A stretch of DNA of 64,000 bases from Pseudarthrobacter albicanus (GTDB taxonomy: Bacteria; Actinomycetota; Actinomycetes; Actinomycetales; Micrococcaceae): contig NZ_JAGPOT010000041.1 in the NCBI RefSeq assembly GCF_018224015.1, positions 1 through 64,000 on the forward strand, given 5' to 3'. Every line of letters begins with the position of its first letter. Positions within the stretch are counted from its first letter, which is position 1. This document shows positions 50,703-60,403 of the stretch, piece by piece. The translations under genes were made by a program, and so were the position numbers. Under the pieces are notes generated by a model, which saw nothing but the letters and a program-made list of their open reading frames with translations, was not told where the DNA came from and did not search any database.

Positions 50703-51127
50703 GTGAAGAGTTCGGGGCCGCGTTCGATGACGAAGGAGTTCCGTCCTCAAGCGGCGGGCACAGCCATGCCGGGCCTGAGCCGGAGCTGGTGTACTCCAGT
50801 GCCGTCGAGTTCTTCGTCGAGCTCCTGGCCCAGTCCTACGTCCGGGAAGTCAACGAAGGCGCGGCCTTCGCCTGGTGCCCGGAATGGTACAAACACCCCG
50901 AAGCCCTCATCCGCATGGAAAGCATCTGGCGGGCTTGGGAACACCTCCGTCTGGAACCCGCCCTCGGCATCAGCACCTGGTGGCTGAACCACGCAGACCC
51001 CCACATGCGCATCCTCATGGACAAAGAAGGCCCCTTCAAGAAATGCGCCTACGACGGGCATAAGCCCCCAAGCCCGGAGAAGGCAGTCCTGCCTCACGTC
51101 GTACCCGAGGCAGGGATCTTCGACTAG
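50699..51127 (+). CDS. DUF4913 family protein
   Basis: A protein of 142 residues. After a disordered acidic start, residues 30-120 are DUF4913: YSSAVEFFVELLAQSYVREV, WCPEWYKHPEALIRMESIWR, and ALGISTWWLNHADPHMRIL, with several conserved Trp. DUF4913 genes are found at the end of actinobacterial conjugation operons, after the coupling protein. The start overlaps the previous stop (ATGA). Its role is unknown. A 58-base gap separates it from the next unit. Confidence 0.87.
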   Translation: MSEEFGAAFDDEGVPSSSGGHSHAGPEPELVYSSAVEFFVELLAQSYVREVNEGAAFAWCPEWYKHPEALIRMESIWRAWEHLRLEPALGISTWWLNHADPHMRILMDKEGPFKKCAYDGHKPPSPEKAVLPHVVPEAGIFD

Positions 51128-51185
51128 AGGCCACCGGCAGCCACCCCGTACAGGGCTCGTCCGTTCGCTCTTTAGGATGGAACCT

Positions 51186-52217
51186 ATGACCCCACCGCGT
51201 GACGTCGCCCTCCCCAACGGCTACACCGATCTCCTCGGCGACCTGAAGGACCGGGTCCGGGCAGCGCGCACCACGGCGTTGCGGACAGTGAACACCCAGC
51301 TGATCGAGCTGTACTGGTCCATCGGCCACACCATCCTTCAACGCCAGGAGGTCGAGAACTGGGGGAGTGGTGTCATGGGCCGGCTGGCTGATGACCTCCG
51401 GGCAGAGTTCCCGGAGATGAAAGGCCTGTCCCGGTCCAACCTGTTCTACATGCGCGGATTCGCCGCGGCCTGGCCGGACCCAATTGTCCAACAGCCTGTT
51501 GGACAATTGCCGTGGGGCCACATCACCGTGCTGCTGGACAAACTCGACACCCCTGACCAGCGCCTGTGGTACGCCGCAGCCGCCGTGGAGTACGGCTGGT
51601 CCCGGAACGTGCTCATGAACATGATCATGAACAAGTCCCTGGAACGGACCGGGGCTGCGCCCTCGAACTTCGCGCAACGGCTTGTTGAACCGGATTCAGA
51701 GTTGGCCCAGCAGGTCGCCAAAGACCCGTACACCTTCGAGTTCCTCGGCCTGTCCGGGGAGGTCGCCGAACGCGACCTCGAACAGGCCCTCATGGACCGC
51801 ATCACCGACACCCTCCGCGAAATGGGACCGGGCTTCGCGTTCGTCGGCCGTCAGGTGCACTTCGACGTCGGCGGCGACGACTTCTACATCGATTTACTCT
51901 TCTTCCACGTAGAGCAGCTCCGCTATTTCGTCATCGAACTTAAGACCGGAAAGTTCCAGCCCGAATACGCCGGCAAGCTCAACTTCTACATCGCCCTGGT
52001 CGACGACAGGCTCCGCCGCGAAGCCCACGCCGACACGGTCGGGATCCTGATCTGCGGCAGCAAGAACGACCACACCGTCAAGTACAGCTTGGGACGCTCC
52101 AGCTCACCCATGGCCGTAGCCGCCTACACCTACGACGCATTGCCGGCCGACGTCCGCAAGGAACTCCCAGATGCCGAGCGGCTCACTGCCGCACTGGATT
52201 GGCCGGAGCAGGCATGA
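51186..52217 (+). CDS. YhcG/DUF1016-type PD-(D/E)xK nuclease
   Basis: A protein of 343 residues (MTPPRDVALPNGYTDLLGDL). The N-terminal half is the DUF1016 helical region with the typical RTVNTQLIELYWSIGHTILQ and the QQPVGQLPWGHITVLL stretch. The C-terminal half is the PD-(D/E)xK nuclease: FYIDLLFFH (the Asp), VIELKTGKFQPEYAGKLNFY with ELK as the catalytic Glu-Lys, and GILICGSKND near the end. YhcG proteins are often linked with restriction or defence. The ATG at 51186 is preferred because AGGATGGA lies just upstream; an ATG at 51177 is also possible. Its stop overlaps the start of the STAND gene (ATGA), placing it in that operon. Confidence 0.9.
   Translation: MTPPRDVALPNGYTDLLGDLKDRVRAARTTALRTVNTQLIELYWSIGHTILQRQEVENWGSGVMGRLADDLRAEFPEMKGLSRSNLFYMRGFAAAWPDPIVQQPVGQLPWGHITVLLDKLDTPDQRLWYAAAAVEYGWSRNVLMNMIMNKSLERTGAAPSNFAQRLVEPDSELAQQVAKDPYTFEFLGLSGEVAERDLEQALMDRITDTLREMGPGFAFVGRQVHFDVGGDDFYIDLLFFHVEQLRYFVIELKTGKFQPEYAGKLNFYIALVDDRLRREAHADTVGILICGSKNDHTVKYSLGRSSSPMAVAAYTYDALPADVRKELPDAERLTAALDWPEQA
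51481..51509. repeat. 14-bp perfect inverted repeat inside the nuclease gene
   Basis: CAATTGTCCAACAG and CTGTTGGACAATTG lie one base apart inside the coding region, so this 29-base stretch is a near-perfect palindrome. It encodes IVQQPVGQL, part of a motif conserved in the YhcG family, so protein selection may explain the sequence. It could also form a strong hairpin in mRNA or act as a binding site. Confidence 0.9.
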
Positions 52218-55200
52218 CAACCGCGGATTTAGTACGAACTAGCAGGGACGGCGACCAGTTTCACTACTACTGGGCTGCGCAGCGATGTCTGGAGCTCCTC
52301 CGCCCCGGTACCAATACCGTGTCAATCGCGATAGAAGGCCCTTCCAGATACGAGCTCGAGGGCCAAGGCGCGGTGACCGCCGGAGCGCACGTCGTGGACG
52401 TCGCGGAGTACCTAATTTCGGAAGACCTCGCTGCCGGGGGACGGGTCATTTATCGGCAACTGAAGCACTCGACCGCTCGGGCACACGAGCCTTGGACTAT
52501 GTCCGGTCTCAGCAAGACCCTCGAAGGCTTCGCTGCCCGTTTTAAGAAACTCCGCGCGCTTCAACCCTCACAGCACACATCGGCCACATTTGAATTTATT
52601 TCCAACCGGAGCGCACACACCCGAGTATTGCAGGCGCTCAACGACGTCGCATCAAGAAATCAAAATCCTGATGACCCCGACGAAGTCGCCCTCCTTCGTA
52701 GATACCTCGCCCTGGGCGACGCCGACTTGGAGGCTGAATTCTGTAGCGCATTCGTCGTCGACACCACCGCTCCTTCCCTCCTGCCGCTGATGGCAGATTT
52801 CGAACACGATGTTGCATCCTATCTGCCCGGAAGCGATCCCGAGGCCGTCCTCAAACTAAAAGAAGCCATCACCAAACGCGCCACAACCTTGGATAAGTCC
52901 ACCATCACCAGAGCCGACGTACTCGTCGCTCTAGGAACAACCGAAGATGCATTTCTTCCAGCACTTTCACGGTTGCTAACCCCTGCGACGGTCTTCAGCA
53001 GGGCGCAGTACGCAGAGCTGGCCGAAAAGATCAGCGAGGCGCCCCAACCCGTCATAGTCCACGCTTCCGGCGGGGTCGGGAAATCTGTCTTTGCGCAGCA
53101 GCTTGGCAACTATCTTCCTCACGGCTCAGTCAAACTCACCTACGACTGCTATGGCCTGGGCGCCTACCGCAAATCCAGCGAGCTACGCCACGAACATCGC
53201 CAGGGGTTAGTCCAGATGGCTAATGAACTGGCAACTCTCGGGCTCTGCCAACCTCTGTTCCAGAGTGCCAGAGCGACCGCCAGCGATTACTCTCGCGCGT
53301 TTCTGGCTCGTGTCGGTACAGCCGCAAACCTTTTGGCCAAGACAACTTCCTCGGGCCTTCTCGTACTCGTCGTCGACGCGGCCGACAACGCAGTGATGGC
53401 CGCGGACGATTTCAACTCCGGACGCCCGTTTCCAGTCGATCTCCTGCGGGAAGACCTGCCGCCAAACGTTCGGCTGGTCATGCTGTGCCGGACGGAACGG
53501 ATTCATCTGCTGAACCCTCCGTCCACCACAATCAAGCTGCCGATATCCGGCCTGAATGAAGAGGAGTCCAAGTCCCACCTCGAATTGAAGTTTGGCCCTG
53601 CCCCGGCGGTCGACGCCCAGGAATTCCACAAGCGGACCTCGGGAAATCCCCGAGTCCAGGCCCAAGTCCTGAGCGACGCCCAGACCATCGCGGACTCACT
53701 TTCGATCCTTGGCGAGCGTTACCTATCACCTGAATCCGCCTTTGAAGACCTTCTCGATAAATGGTTTGCCCACATTCGTGACGACGCCGGGCAGGACGCG
53801 GGAACCTTGGACCTAATGTCTCAAGTCCTCGCGACCCTACGTCCGCGCATACCGACATCGGTAATTGCTGCGCTCAGCGGAGCTTCCGTACCGCTCGTCG
53901 CGAGTTTTGTGAGCGACATAGGCAGGCCCTTATTGCTGCTGGGCGATGCTGTGCAATTCAGAGATGAACCAACTGAAACATGGTTCCGCAACAACTTCCG
54001 GGCGACTGGCGAAGCGCTCACCTCACTAGTCGCAGGGCTCCGCTTGCTGGCGGAAAAGAACGCCTATGCCGCAACCTCCCTTCCCCAATTGCTATGGGAG
54101 GCGGGAAGCTTCGAGGAACTCGTCAATCTCGCTCTCTCGGAGGAGGCTCTTCCAAATTCGAATGACATAGAACGCCAAGAGATCCAGCAGCAACGCGTGC
54201 AGTTTGCCCTGAAGGCCGCCCTTCGAACTGAACGGGCGCTAGAGGCAGCCAGACTCGCACTAAAAGCCGGCACCCTGGCAGCAGGCCATTCCCGCCGTCT
54301 CAAGCTGATCAGGGAGAACACCGATCTCGCAGGAGCGTTCCTAGATCCACAAACCATCGAGGACCTGGTGGCCAGCCGATCGCTAGGCTCAGGCTGGCCG
54401 GGGTCCAATCTGGCCTATGAGGGCGCTCTCATGTCGGTATCTGAGTCCAGCCGTCTCGATGCCCGCAACAGGCTAAGAAGTGCCTTCGAATGGATGTCTG
54501 GATGGAGCCGCCTCCCGTCTGACAGACAGCGAGACCACAGGATTGGCCATGAAGACATAGCCGAACTGGCTATGGGGCGGCTGAACGTCGATGGCCCTGA
54601 GGCCTGCGCCGAATTCCTGAGCCGATGGCGTCCACCCACGATTGCTTTTGACGTGGGGACATTGGTCGCAGACCGACTCATCGCCCGTGGCGAGCTCGTA
54701 CGACTCAACGATCTGCTTAAAGCTTCGGGTTCCAGCAAGTATCTACAATTGGCGATCACAGCCCAGGCCGCTCGCCAGAATGCCCTGCTCGATAGGGACG
54801 CATCCCTAGTGGTTATGAAGACTCTCCGCCATCACCGAAACAAAATTGAGCTCAGCCAGAAATCGCGATGGGACCAGGAAGAAGACGGGCTCGCTGCCAT
54901 CTGTGGCGCCATTGCTACCTGTCTCAGGCACGGCCTGATTTCAAAGGACAGAGCATCTGCAATCCTTTCCAAATACCTGCCGGCCGATCCACCCAGGGCG
55001 CTCGGTTCACGGTTTCATCAGTCTTCAGATCTCACACTCAAGGCTTGGGCAATGAGGACTTACCTGACGGGTGAAGCCCTGACAGATGCCCACCTTGCGG
55101 ATCCCGAACTCCTTAAAGAACTGGAAGGAAAGAACCACGTCTCCACTCAGGAAGGACGCGGATATCGACAGAATATAGCTCCCCTGATCCCCTGGATGAT

Positions 55201-58200
55201 GGCGTGGGCGCGAGTCTCCTGTGACCCCGGAGCCGACGCCAATGCTGAACTTCAGCAGCTCCTACGAACGCTGCCCAAACCGCAAAGGAGGGACGACGAG
55301 GAACCCAAGGTGTTCCTGAACGTGGCAGCTAAGTTATCTGCCTGGCTTCTCGGCCTGTCCACCAACTCAGCCGGCAGCCATAAGACGCTCCAAACCTGGT
55401 ATGAGAGTGTCGCCACGGAGCTTTGGTGGCCAACAACTAATGCCGTGATCCGTCTAATGGCATCAATCCCCGAGATGGATCAGGTTGCGTTCTCACTAGG
55501 GCATTCAGCCCATGAGCAAATCGCGGCGACTCGGGAGGATGCCCAAGACCGAACTGACGCCTTGATCCAACTAACCCGGGCACTTCATTCCATAAGCCCG
55601 GAAGAGTCGCAGCACTACTTTGACGCAGCGTTGGCGCTTGCCGACAAGGCAGGTGACGAAATTAGAGACCGCTGGGATGCGATGTTGGCGGTCGTTCATC
55701 ATGCGGGTCCAGGCGGAGACGATGACGAACGCGCGTACAAGGTGGCGCAGCTCGCTGAAGCAGTCGAGCCCTACATGGGTGATGGTTTCGGCTATCAAGA
55801 AACAATCAAAGCCGTTGCTGCCCTCAGTGCCCGTTCGTCTATCGCCATCGCATCCCGATGGCGAGACCGACGTTTTGGCGTGTTCTCAGAAGTTATTAGG
55901 GGACTCCTCGATCCAGAAGCGGGAGGGATGAAGCAAGCGCCCCTGCCATCTCTCGCGTTCGGCCCATTCCACGATCGAATTACAGTTTCACCTCTGGTCG
56001 AGCGCGCAGTCCTCTCCGAGAAGGAGTCGACCGACACAATTCTTGGCGTGGCGTTTGACCTCTGCAGAATGCGAGGAAATCGCCCTGAGCAGAACGAACA
56101 ACTTGTTGCTGCAGCAAAGAGAAACGGCTTCCCTTGCGGCGAATACGAAGCTCCAAACGCCCAGTCGCCATCCGTGAACGCCTCACGGGACTGGTTTGGC
56201 GGAACTCTCAAAGACAAGGCAACTTTCGAGTCCGTTGAAGATTCCCTTGCTTCCCTGGACTTCACCTTGGCCGCAGACATGGACGCCGGGCGACAGATAC
56301 TGCGATCCGTACCCTACGACCAACGTCATGCCCTTCTTCGCATGGCCTTCAAACAACCTCGTCGAAACTGGTCCAAGATCGCCAAGGCCTTCAGCGAAAC
56401 TACCGGATTCAGCATCTCGGACTACGAGTCCTTCTTTGAATTCGCGGCACAGCTGGAATCCCTGCCAGCCGGCTTTCGCAACGCCTGCGGCGATCTTGCA
56501 AGGCATGCGACCGTCCGGTTCAGTGAAGAAATAGCCACACGACGATGGCAGGAGCTCCCGTGGGAGTCGATTGAAAGTGTTGCCGGGCTGGCGTCGCCTG
56601 TCCTGCTGAACCTGGCGTTCAAGGAGCTGGGCTCAAGAGGGGACTTTCTCGATTCGTCCGCCTGCTTCGCTCTGTTGGCCAAGCTAGTTCGCCAGTTATC
56701 GAAGGAAGACTCAAGATTAGTCCTGGACGACGCGATCGATCACATCCAATACCTCGTGGAGCCCCAAACAGCTGACGGGCCATGGACTGAAGGCCTTACC
56801 CCTCCAACTCCATTCAGTGAATGTATAGCCGGGTACGTCTGGGCGGCGCTAGGCGATCCCGACGAAGATATGCGCTGGCGGGCCGCGCATGTCGTCCGAA
56901 TGCTCTGTGAACTGCAAGCGCATAGCGAACTCACCGCCCTTGCGAAATTTGCGGTATCAGGGCAAGCCGGTGCGTTCGTAGACAAAGGTCTCGTCTTCTA
57001 CGCCGATGACGCACTCCTCTGGCTTGTGATGGCTCTCGACCGCGCAGCCACTACGGATGCAAGACAAGTCATGGATTTCGTCCCGTTGCTGTCTTACATC
57101 GTTGAAAGCGAGAGACCCCACATCCTGATACGAGACCGAGTCGATGCCATCGTCAAAAAGGTGCACGCAGAACAGTTGCCGGCTTTGGGCGTGCAGGACA
57201 GACAGCGCCTAGACCCGACAGGGACCCTCCGACCGGAACCATTAGTGCTCGAGTACCACGAGCGGACCCGCTCCAAGAGATCACGGTACGAGAAGAATGA
57301 TGTCGGCTACGATTTTGACTTTGATTTCCGAGACTACTGGATAGCACCACTCGCAGACTGCTTTGGCCTTGACGCTCTGGACATCGAACAAAAGACGGCT
57401 GCAGTAATCCGGGAGCAGTGGGAGGGACAGTTCCAAGGAACGTTCGAGGAAGACGAACGTTGGATGCGAAAAATCTTCAGCCCCGGTGAGACTCACACCT
57501 ATAAAGGGGAGCGTCCCAAAATACGGGACCTCAATTCTTATCTCTCCTTTCACTCCCTATTTGAGGTAGCGGGCGAGCTCGCTACGAGCCGGCCCGCGTA
57601 CCAGGATCCGTCAAGTGACCGCGACGAATTTTTGTTGTGGCTTGAACCAAGCACCATGACCAGAACTGACGGCCGGTGGCTTTCGGACCGCCGCGATCCG
57701 GAGCCCAAAATGGCTGGTCCCGATTTCCCGACAACCGACAATCCAATTTGGCGGTGGAACGTAGCCCCTAGTGACTTCGTCCGCCATTTCACTCCGGACG
57801 AGAGCGGACTCTTCACGGTCTGGGAGGACTCATCCCGGGAGAACAGCCGCCGGCGGCAGGAAGTTACGGTCAGAACCGCACTGGTCGACCCTAGTCACTC
57901 GTTTGCTCTTATGGCTGCTCTTCAGACAGCAAGCAGCCCCCATGACTTCCGAATCCCGGCTGCTGGAGATGAGCTCGAGATTGACATGGCGGGGTACATG
58001 CTCCGGGGGTGGATCGAGGTCGACTCAGGAAGGAATGGAATCGACGAGGGGGATCCCTTTGGATCGGGAATGCGGTACCCACCCCCAAGGCCATCGGCAC
58101 AGGTCCAGAAAGTACTCAATCTGAAACCTGATCCTGACATGCGGTTTTGGCTGCCGTCAGCCGCGCGGAGCGAGCCTGTGTTCGGCGTGTCGGCGTGGGA

Positions 58201-58471
58201 CGATCTGCATCCGCAGGGGCATGGACGCAGCGTAGGCAGCCAAGGAGTTCGTGTACAAATAAGGCCGGAGTCCCTCGATGTCGTTCTCGACGAACTGAAG
58301 ACGGATCTCATCGCCGAAGTCACCATTGATCGAAAAACGTTCGATTACTCTGGGAGACGGACGGATGTCGTCGAGCAAGGAATGGGCTATCTGGATGAGT
58401 ACTTCAAGATATTTGTCTACCGACCCCGCTTCGGATGGGCCGAATTACGTCCAAACAGTCGCGCTTGGTAA
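52214..58471 (+). CDS. Giant STAND-type NTPase with DUF4297/Cap4-like nuclease start (Avs-like)
   Basis: A protein of 2085 residues. The first 90 residues (DGDQFHYYWAAQRCLELL, with E41, D62 and QLK at 82-84 in a PD-(D/E)xK-like arrangement) fit a DUF4297/Cap4-type DNA-cleaving effector domain. Walker A follows (ASGGVGKS, 284-291), then Walker B LLVLVVDAADNA with Asp388 and Asp391, and a helical STAND lid up to about 700. The remaining 1400 residues are helical repeats that would sense the trigger, with a beta-rich C-terminus. Avs proteins of this design bind phage terminase or portal and then degrade DNA. The start at 52214 overlaps the stop of the nuclease gene (ATGA). No frameshifts. What it senses is unknown. 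Confidence 0.85.
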   Translation: MTTADLVRTSRDGDQFHYYWAAQRCLELLRPGTNTVSIAIEGPSRYELEGQGAVTAGAHVVDVAEYLISEDLAAGGRVIYRQLKHSTARAHEPWTMSGLSKTLEGFAARFKKLRALQPSQHTSATFEFISNRSAHTRVLQALNDVASRNQNPDDPDEVALLRRYLALGDADLEAEFCSAFVVDTTAPSLLPLMADFEHDVASYLPGSDPEAVLKLKEAITKRATTLDKSTITRADVLVALGTTEDAFLPALSRLLTPATVFSRAQYAELAEKISEAPQPVIVHASGGVGKSVFAQQLGNYLPHGSVKLTYDCYGLGAYRKSSELRHEHRQGLVQMANELATLGLCQPLFQSARATASDYSRAFLARVGTAANLLAKTTSSGLLVLVVDAADNAVMAADDFNSGRPFPVDLLREDLPPNVRLVMLCRTERIHLLNPPSTTIKLPISGLNEEESKSHLELKFGPAPAVDAQEFHKRTSGNPRVQAQVLSDAQTIADSLSILGERYLSPESAFEDLLDKWFAHIRDDAGQDAGTLDLMSQVLATLRPRIPTSVIAALSGASVPLVASFVSDIGRPLLLLGDAVQFRDEPTETWFRNNFRATGEALTSLVAGLRLLAEKNAYAATSLPQLLWEAGSFEELVNLALSEEALPNSNDIERQEIQQQRVQFALKAALRTERALEAARLALKAGTLAAGHSRRLKLIRENTDLAGAFLDPQTIEDLVASRSLGSGWPGSNLAYEGALMSVSESSRLDARNRLRSAFEWMSGWSRLPSDRQRDHRIGHEDIAELAMGRLNVDGPEACAEFLSRWRPPTIAFDVGTLVADRLIARGELVRLNDLLKASGSSKYLQLAITAQAARQNALLDRDASLVVMKTLRHHRNKIELSQKSRWDQEEDGLAAICGAIATCLRHGLISKDRASAILSKYLPADPPRALGSRFHQSSDLTLKAWAMRTYLTGEALTDAHLADPELLKELEGKNHVSTQEGRGYRQNIAPLIPWMMAWARVSCDPGADANAELQQLLRTLPKPQRRDDEEPKVFLNVAAKLSAWLLGLSTNSAGSHKTLQTWYESVATELWWPTTNAVIRLMASIPEMDQVAFSLGHSAHEQIAATREDAQDRTDALIQLTRALHSISPEESQHYFDAALALADKAGDEIRDRWDAMLAVVHHAGPGGDDDERAYKVAQLAEAVEPYMGDGFGYQETIKAVAALSARSSIAIASRWRDRRFGVFSEVIRGLLDPEAGGMKQAPLPSLAFGPFHDRITVSPLVERAVLSEKESTDTILGVAFDLCRMRGNRPEQNEQLVAAAKRNGFPCGEYEAPNAQSPSVNASRDWFGGTLKDKATFESVEDSLASLDFTLAADMDAGRQILRSVPYDQRHALLRMAFKQPRRNWSKIAKAFSETTGFSISDYESFFEFAAQLESLPAGFRNACGDLARHATVRFSEEIATRRWQELPWESIESVAGLASPVLLNLAFKELGSRGDFLDSSACFALLAKLVRQLSKEDSRLVLDDAIDHIQYLVEPQTADGPWTEGLTPPTPFSECIAGYVWAALGDPDEDMRWRAAHVVRMLCELQAHSELTALAKFAVSGQAGAFVDKGLVFYADDALLWLVMALDRAATTDARQVMDFVPLLSYIVESERPHILIRDRVDAIVKKVHAEQLPALGVQDRQRLDPTGTLRPEPLVLEYHERTRSKRSRYEKNDVGYDFDFDFRDYWIAPLADCFGLDALDIEQKTAAVIREQWEGQFQGTFEEDERWMRKIFSPGETHTYKGERPKIRDLNSYLSFHSLFEVAGELATSRPAYQDPSSDRDEFLLWLEPSTMTRTDGRWLSDRRDPEPKMAGPDFPTTDNPIWRWNVAPSDFVRHFTPDESGLFTVWEDSSRENSRRRQEVTVRTALVDPSHSFALMAALQTASSPHDFRIPAAGDELEIDMAGYMLRGWIEVDSGRNGIDEGDPFGSGMRYPPPRPSAQVQKVLNLKPDPDMRFWLPSAARSEPVFGVSAWDDLHPQGHGRSVGSQGVRVQIRPESLDVVLDELKTDLIAEVTIDRKTFDYSGRRTDVVEQGMGYLDEYFKIFVYRPRFGWAELRPNSRAW

Positions 58472-59168
58472 GAAGCTTGCCGCAGGCCTCGAAAATACCG
58501 ACACCCTCGGCCGATGGATGGCTCACTATGTGGCGGAACTTATAGCGGGGGTTGAGGCAGCCGAAAATTCAGATAAACGAGAGGCGCAAGACCGCTGTGC
58601 CCGCGAGATCCTAAACCTCTGGGCTCACCGCCGCGAATACCCGGGTAGCAATCGTCCCTTCGAAGGATTCGAACCGCTTCGCCGGGCATTGGAAAGACTC
58701 GACCCTGAGCAACCAGAATGGTCATTTTTCCGAAACTTCCGCGGTGCGGAGCCAACGATCGAAGATGCGACGAGCGACGTCAAGGCCCTTCTCACGGCTG
58801 CCTTGGAGCTTGAACGTGAGGCGGCCCGGACAACCCGAGCTTTGATCCAGAAAGCAGCCGCCCTGACAATCGGAGACGAAGCGGCGTGGTTTACTGCGGC
58901 CAGTCACATCATCGATGATGACAGTCAGTTCCTGGAGTCCTTGCTGCAGCAGCTCGACCTGGACCCAGGCGAACAACGAGAAGACGAGTCGCTATCTCCT
59001 GAGAATCACCTCGCCACAGCGGTCAAAGCCATCCAGAACGCCGCCAAGGATTGCCAAACCGCGCGAGAGATCCTTCAGCCGAATGGGAGGGCTCACTTTC
59101 GAGAGGTCACAAGGAGCTTCCCTGAAGAGGCCTCGATATATAGCGATGACGAGGGTGAGGAGTCCTAA
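58365..59168 (+). CDS. Unrecognised partner gene overlapping the STAND gene
   Basis: A protein of 267 residues beginning inside the STAND coding region (107-base overlap) at the ATG at 58365 after GGGAGACGG; an ATG at 58395 after AAGGAAT is an alternative. It is almost all helical (LGRWMAHYVAELIAGVEAAE, ALELEREAARTTRALIQKAA) with an acidic C-terminus (YSDDEGEES). No known domain was identified. A regulatory or inhibitory partner is possible, as STAND systems often have small accessory proteins. Unusually long overlap and matching strand suggest tight co-expression; nothing follows for 1.6 kb. Confidence 0.72.
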   Translation: MSSSKEWAIWMSTSRYLSTDPASDGPNYVQTVALGKKLAAGLENTDTLGRWMAHYVAELIAGVEAAENSDKREAQDRCAREILNLWAHRREYPGSNRPFEGFEPLRRALERLDPEQPEWSFFRNFRGAEPTIEDATSDVKALLTAALELEREAARTTRALIQKAAALTIGDEAAWFTAASHIIDDDSQFLESLLQQLDLDPGEQREDESLSPENHLATAVKAIQNAAKDCQTAREILQPNGRAHFREVTRSFPEEASIYSDDEGEES

Positions 59169-59267
59169 GGCCGCCGTTTGGTGCTTGAGATTTTCGTGCA
59201 ATTCCGTTGCAAGATCCTCTGGCGTGGCGGCGCTCGATAGCCACGATCTGTCCGCTGTCAGTTGATT

Positions 59268-59986
59268 TGGCAACGCCGACGTGGGGTTTGCCAACTTGAG
59301 TGAGACGGATCGTGCCGTTGCCGTGTCACTCGATCTGGCAGTTTCGTATGTGGCTCGGCGGTCGCGGGGCAGCTACCTGCCCCAGATCATCCAGGCTGGG
59401 TTCAGTGGCGTGCCGGAGCGGGATCCGGCACGCGTGCGGGAGGGGATTTCTCGATTTCCCGGGCGATGGTGAAACCCCGACAACCCCGCCGACAGTGCCC
59501 CGTCCAGCAACCCTTCACCGACGCGCGCCAGAACGCGAGCCGAATCCGTCAGATTCACCGGCAACGCCCTGAGACCACCACGACCCCTCACGCTGCCACA
59601 TTAACTGACACCAACGCGCAGATCCCGCAGGCTGCAGGGTTGTGTCAAAAATGCCAACTCGACTGTCACTGGACATGTCCGGTCTCAATTTAGTTGGCCA
59701 CGCTGACGTGGGAAAATGCCAACTAAATTGAGACAAAGCGGGTCTTGATCGTCTCAGTTTTGTTGGCCATTCCGTAACAGGGCGGGGCAGTCGGTTCGTC
59801 TCCGACGTTCTATCGCTGGCCGGGCTGCGATGCTTCAGGCCGCCAGAACACGCGTCTCGTTGGTCATGTTCGAATGCATCGGCTCATGCTGCCGAGCAGC
59901 ATCATGGTGGCCACCTTGACTGAGACAAGCGCTCGAAGCCCGTAGATGGCCAACTAAATTGCGAAAGTGGCCAACTATGTTGAGAC
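59268..59986. repeat. Scattered short repeats resembling insertion-sequence ends
   Basis: The word GCCAACT(N)nTTGAGAC recurs in both directions: 59682-59698 and 59718-59734 are perfect inverted 17-mers (GTCTCAATTTAGTTGGC and GCCAACTAAATTGAGAC). Variants lie at 59751-59769, 59907-59926 and 59969-59986. A 40-bp pair is centred on TTGGC(A/C)ACGC(C/T)GACGTGG at 59268-59306 and 59694-59734. Such multiple terminal copies are typical of IS21-type ends. No transposase is left, so this is probably debris from several insertions. No gene is supported in 59169-60812. Confidence 0.6.
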
Positions 59987-60010
59987 CGGACAACAAGGGC
60001 CGAACCATAA

Positions 60011-60070
60011 GTGATAGCTTACTGTCGTTTTTACCTTACATAATATCCATTATCGGTAGTTAACTATCAG
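60011..60070. repeat. AT-rich imperfect inverted repeat
   Basis: GTGATAGCTTACTGTCG (60011-60027) faces CGGTAGTTAACTATCAG (60054-60070). The arms match at 12 of 17 positions across an AT-rich spacer, inside GC-rich DNA. It is a candidate recombination or insertion site, or the end of a lost mobile element. Confidence 0.45.
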
Positions 60071-60354
60071 TTGGGGGAGTCACTGCAGATGCCCGTTGCC
60101 TGTGGCTTGCCAGCGTTGTTGGCGAATTTCCAAACGATCTGGCGAATCCCGCCAGCGAGTTGGCGAATCGCCGGTGCAGATCGGTCACGAGGGCCGCGAA
60201 TGCGACGCGTGGACCGCGGTCGCGGGCACGCCGACCAATCCTGAACGCCGCTGGAATCGAACTTTTCGCCAATTCCCGTGGCAACCCGAGCCGTTCGAGA
60301 TCTGCTCTGACAGGCGCGTTATTCTGGTCAGCTGCCCCCACCGTTGCCCAACAA

Positions 60355-60403
60355 GGGTTCATAAGGATCCCCGCTTCCAAGGGTTCATAAGGATCCCCGC
60401 TTC
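60355..60403. repeat. 23-bp direct repeat
   Basis: GGGTTCATAAGGATCCCCGC followed by TTC occurs at 60355-60377 and again at 60381-60403 with a three-base gap. It lies among IS-end-like debris. It is perhaps a target-site relic or slippage product. Confidence 0.85.

Noticed and set aside
48690-50750. Minus-strand frame of 686 codons
   Set aside because: Antisense to the VirD4-type coupling protein, with no domain and no ribosome site.
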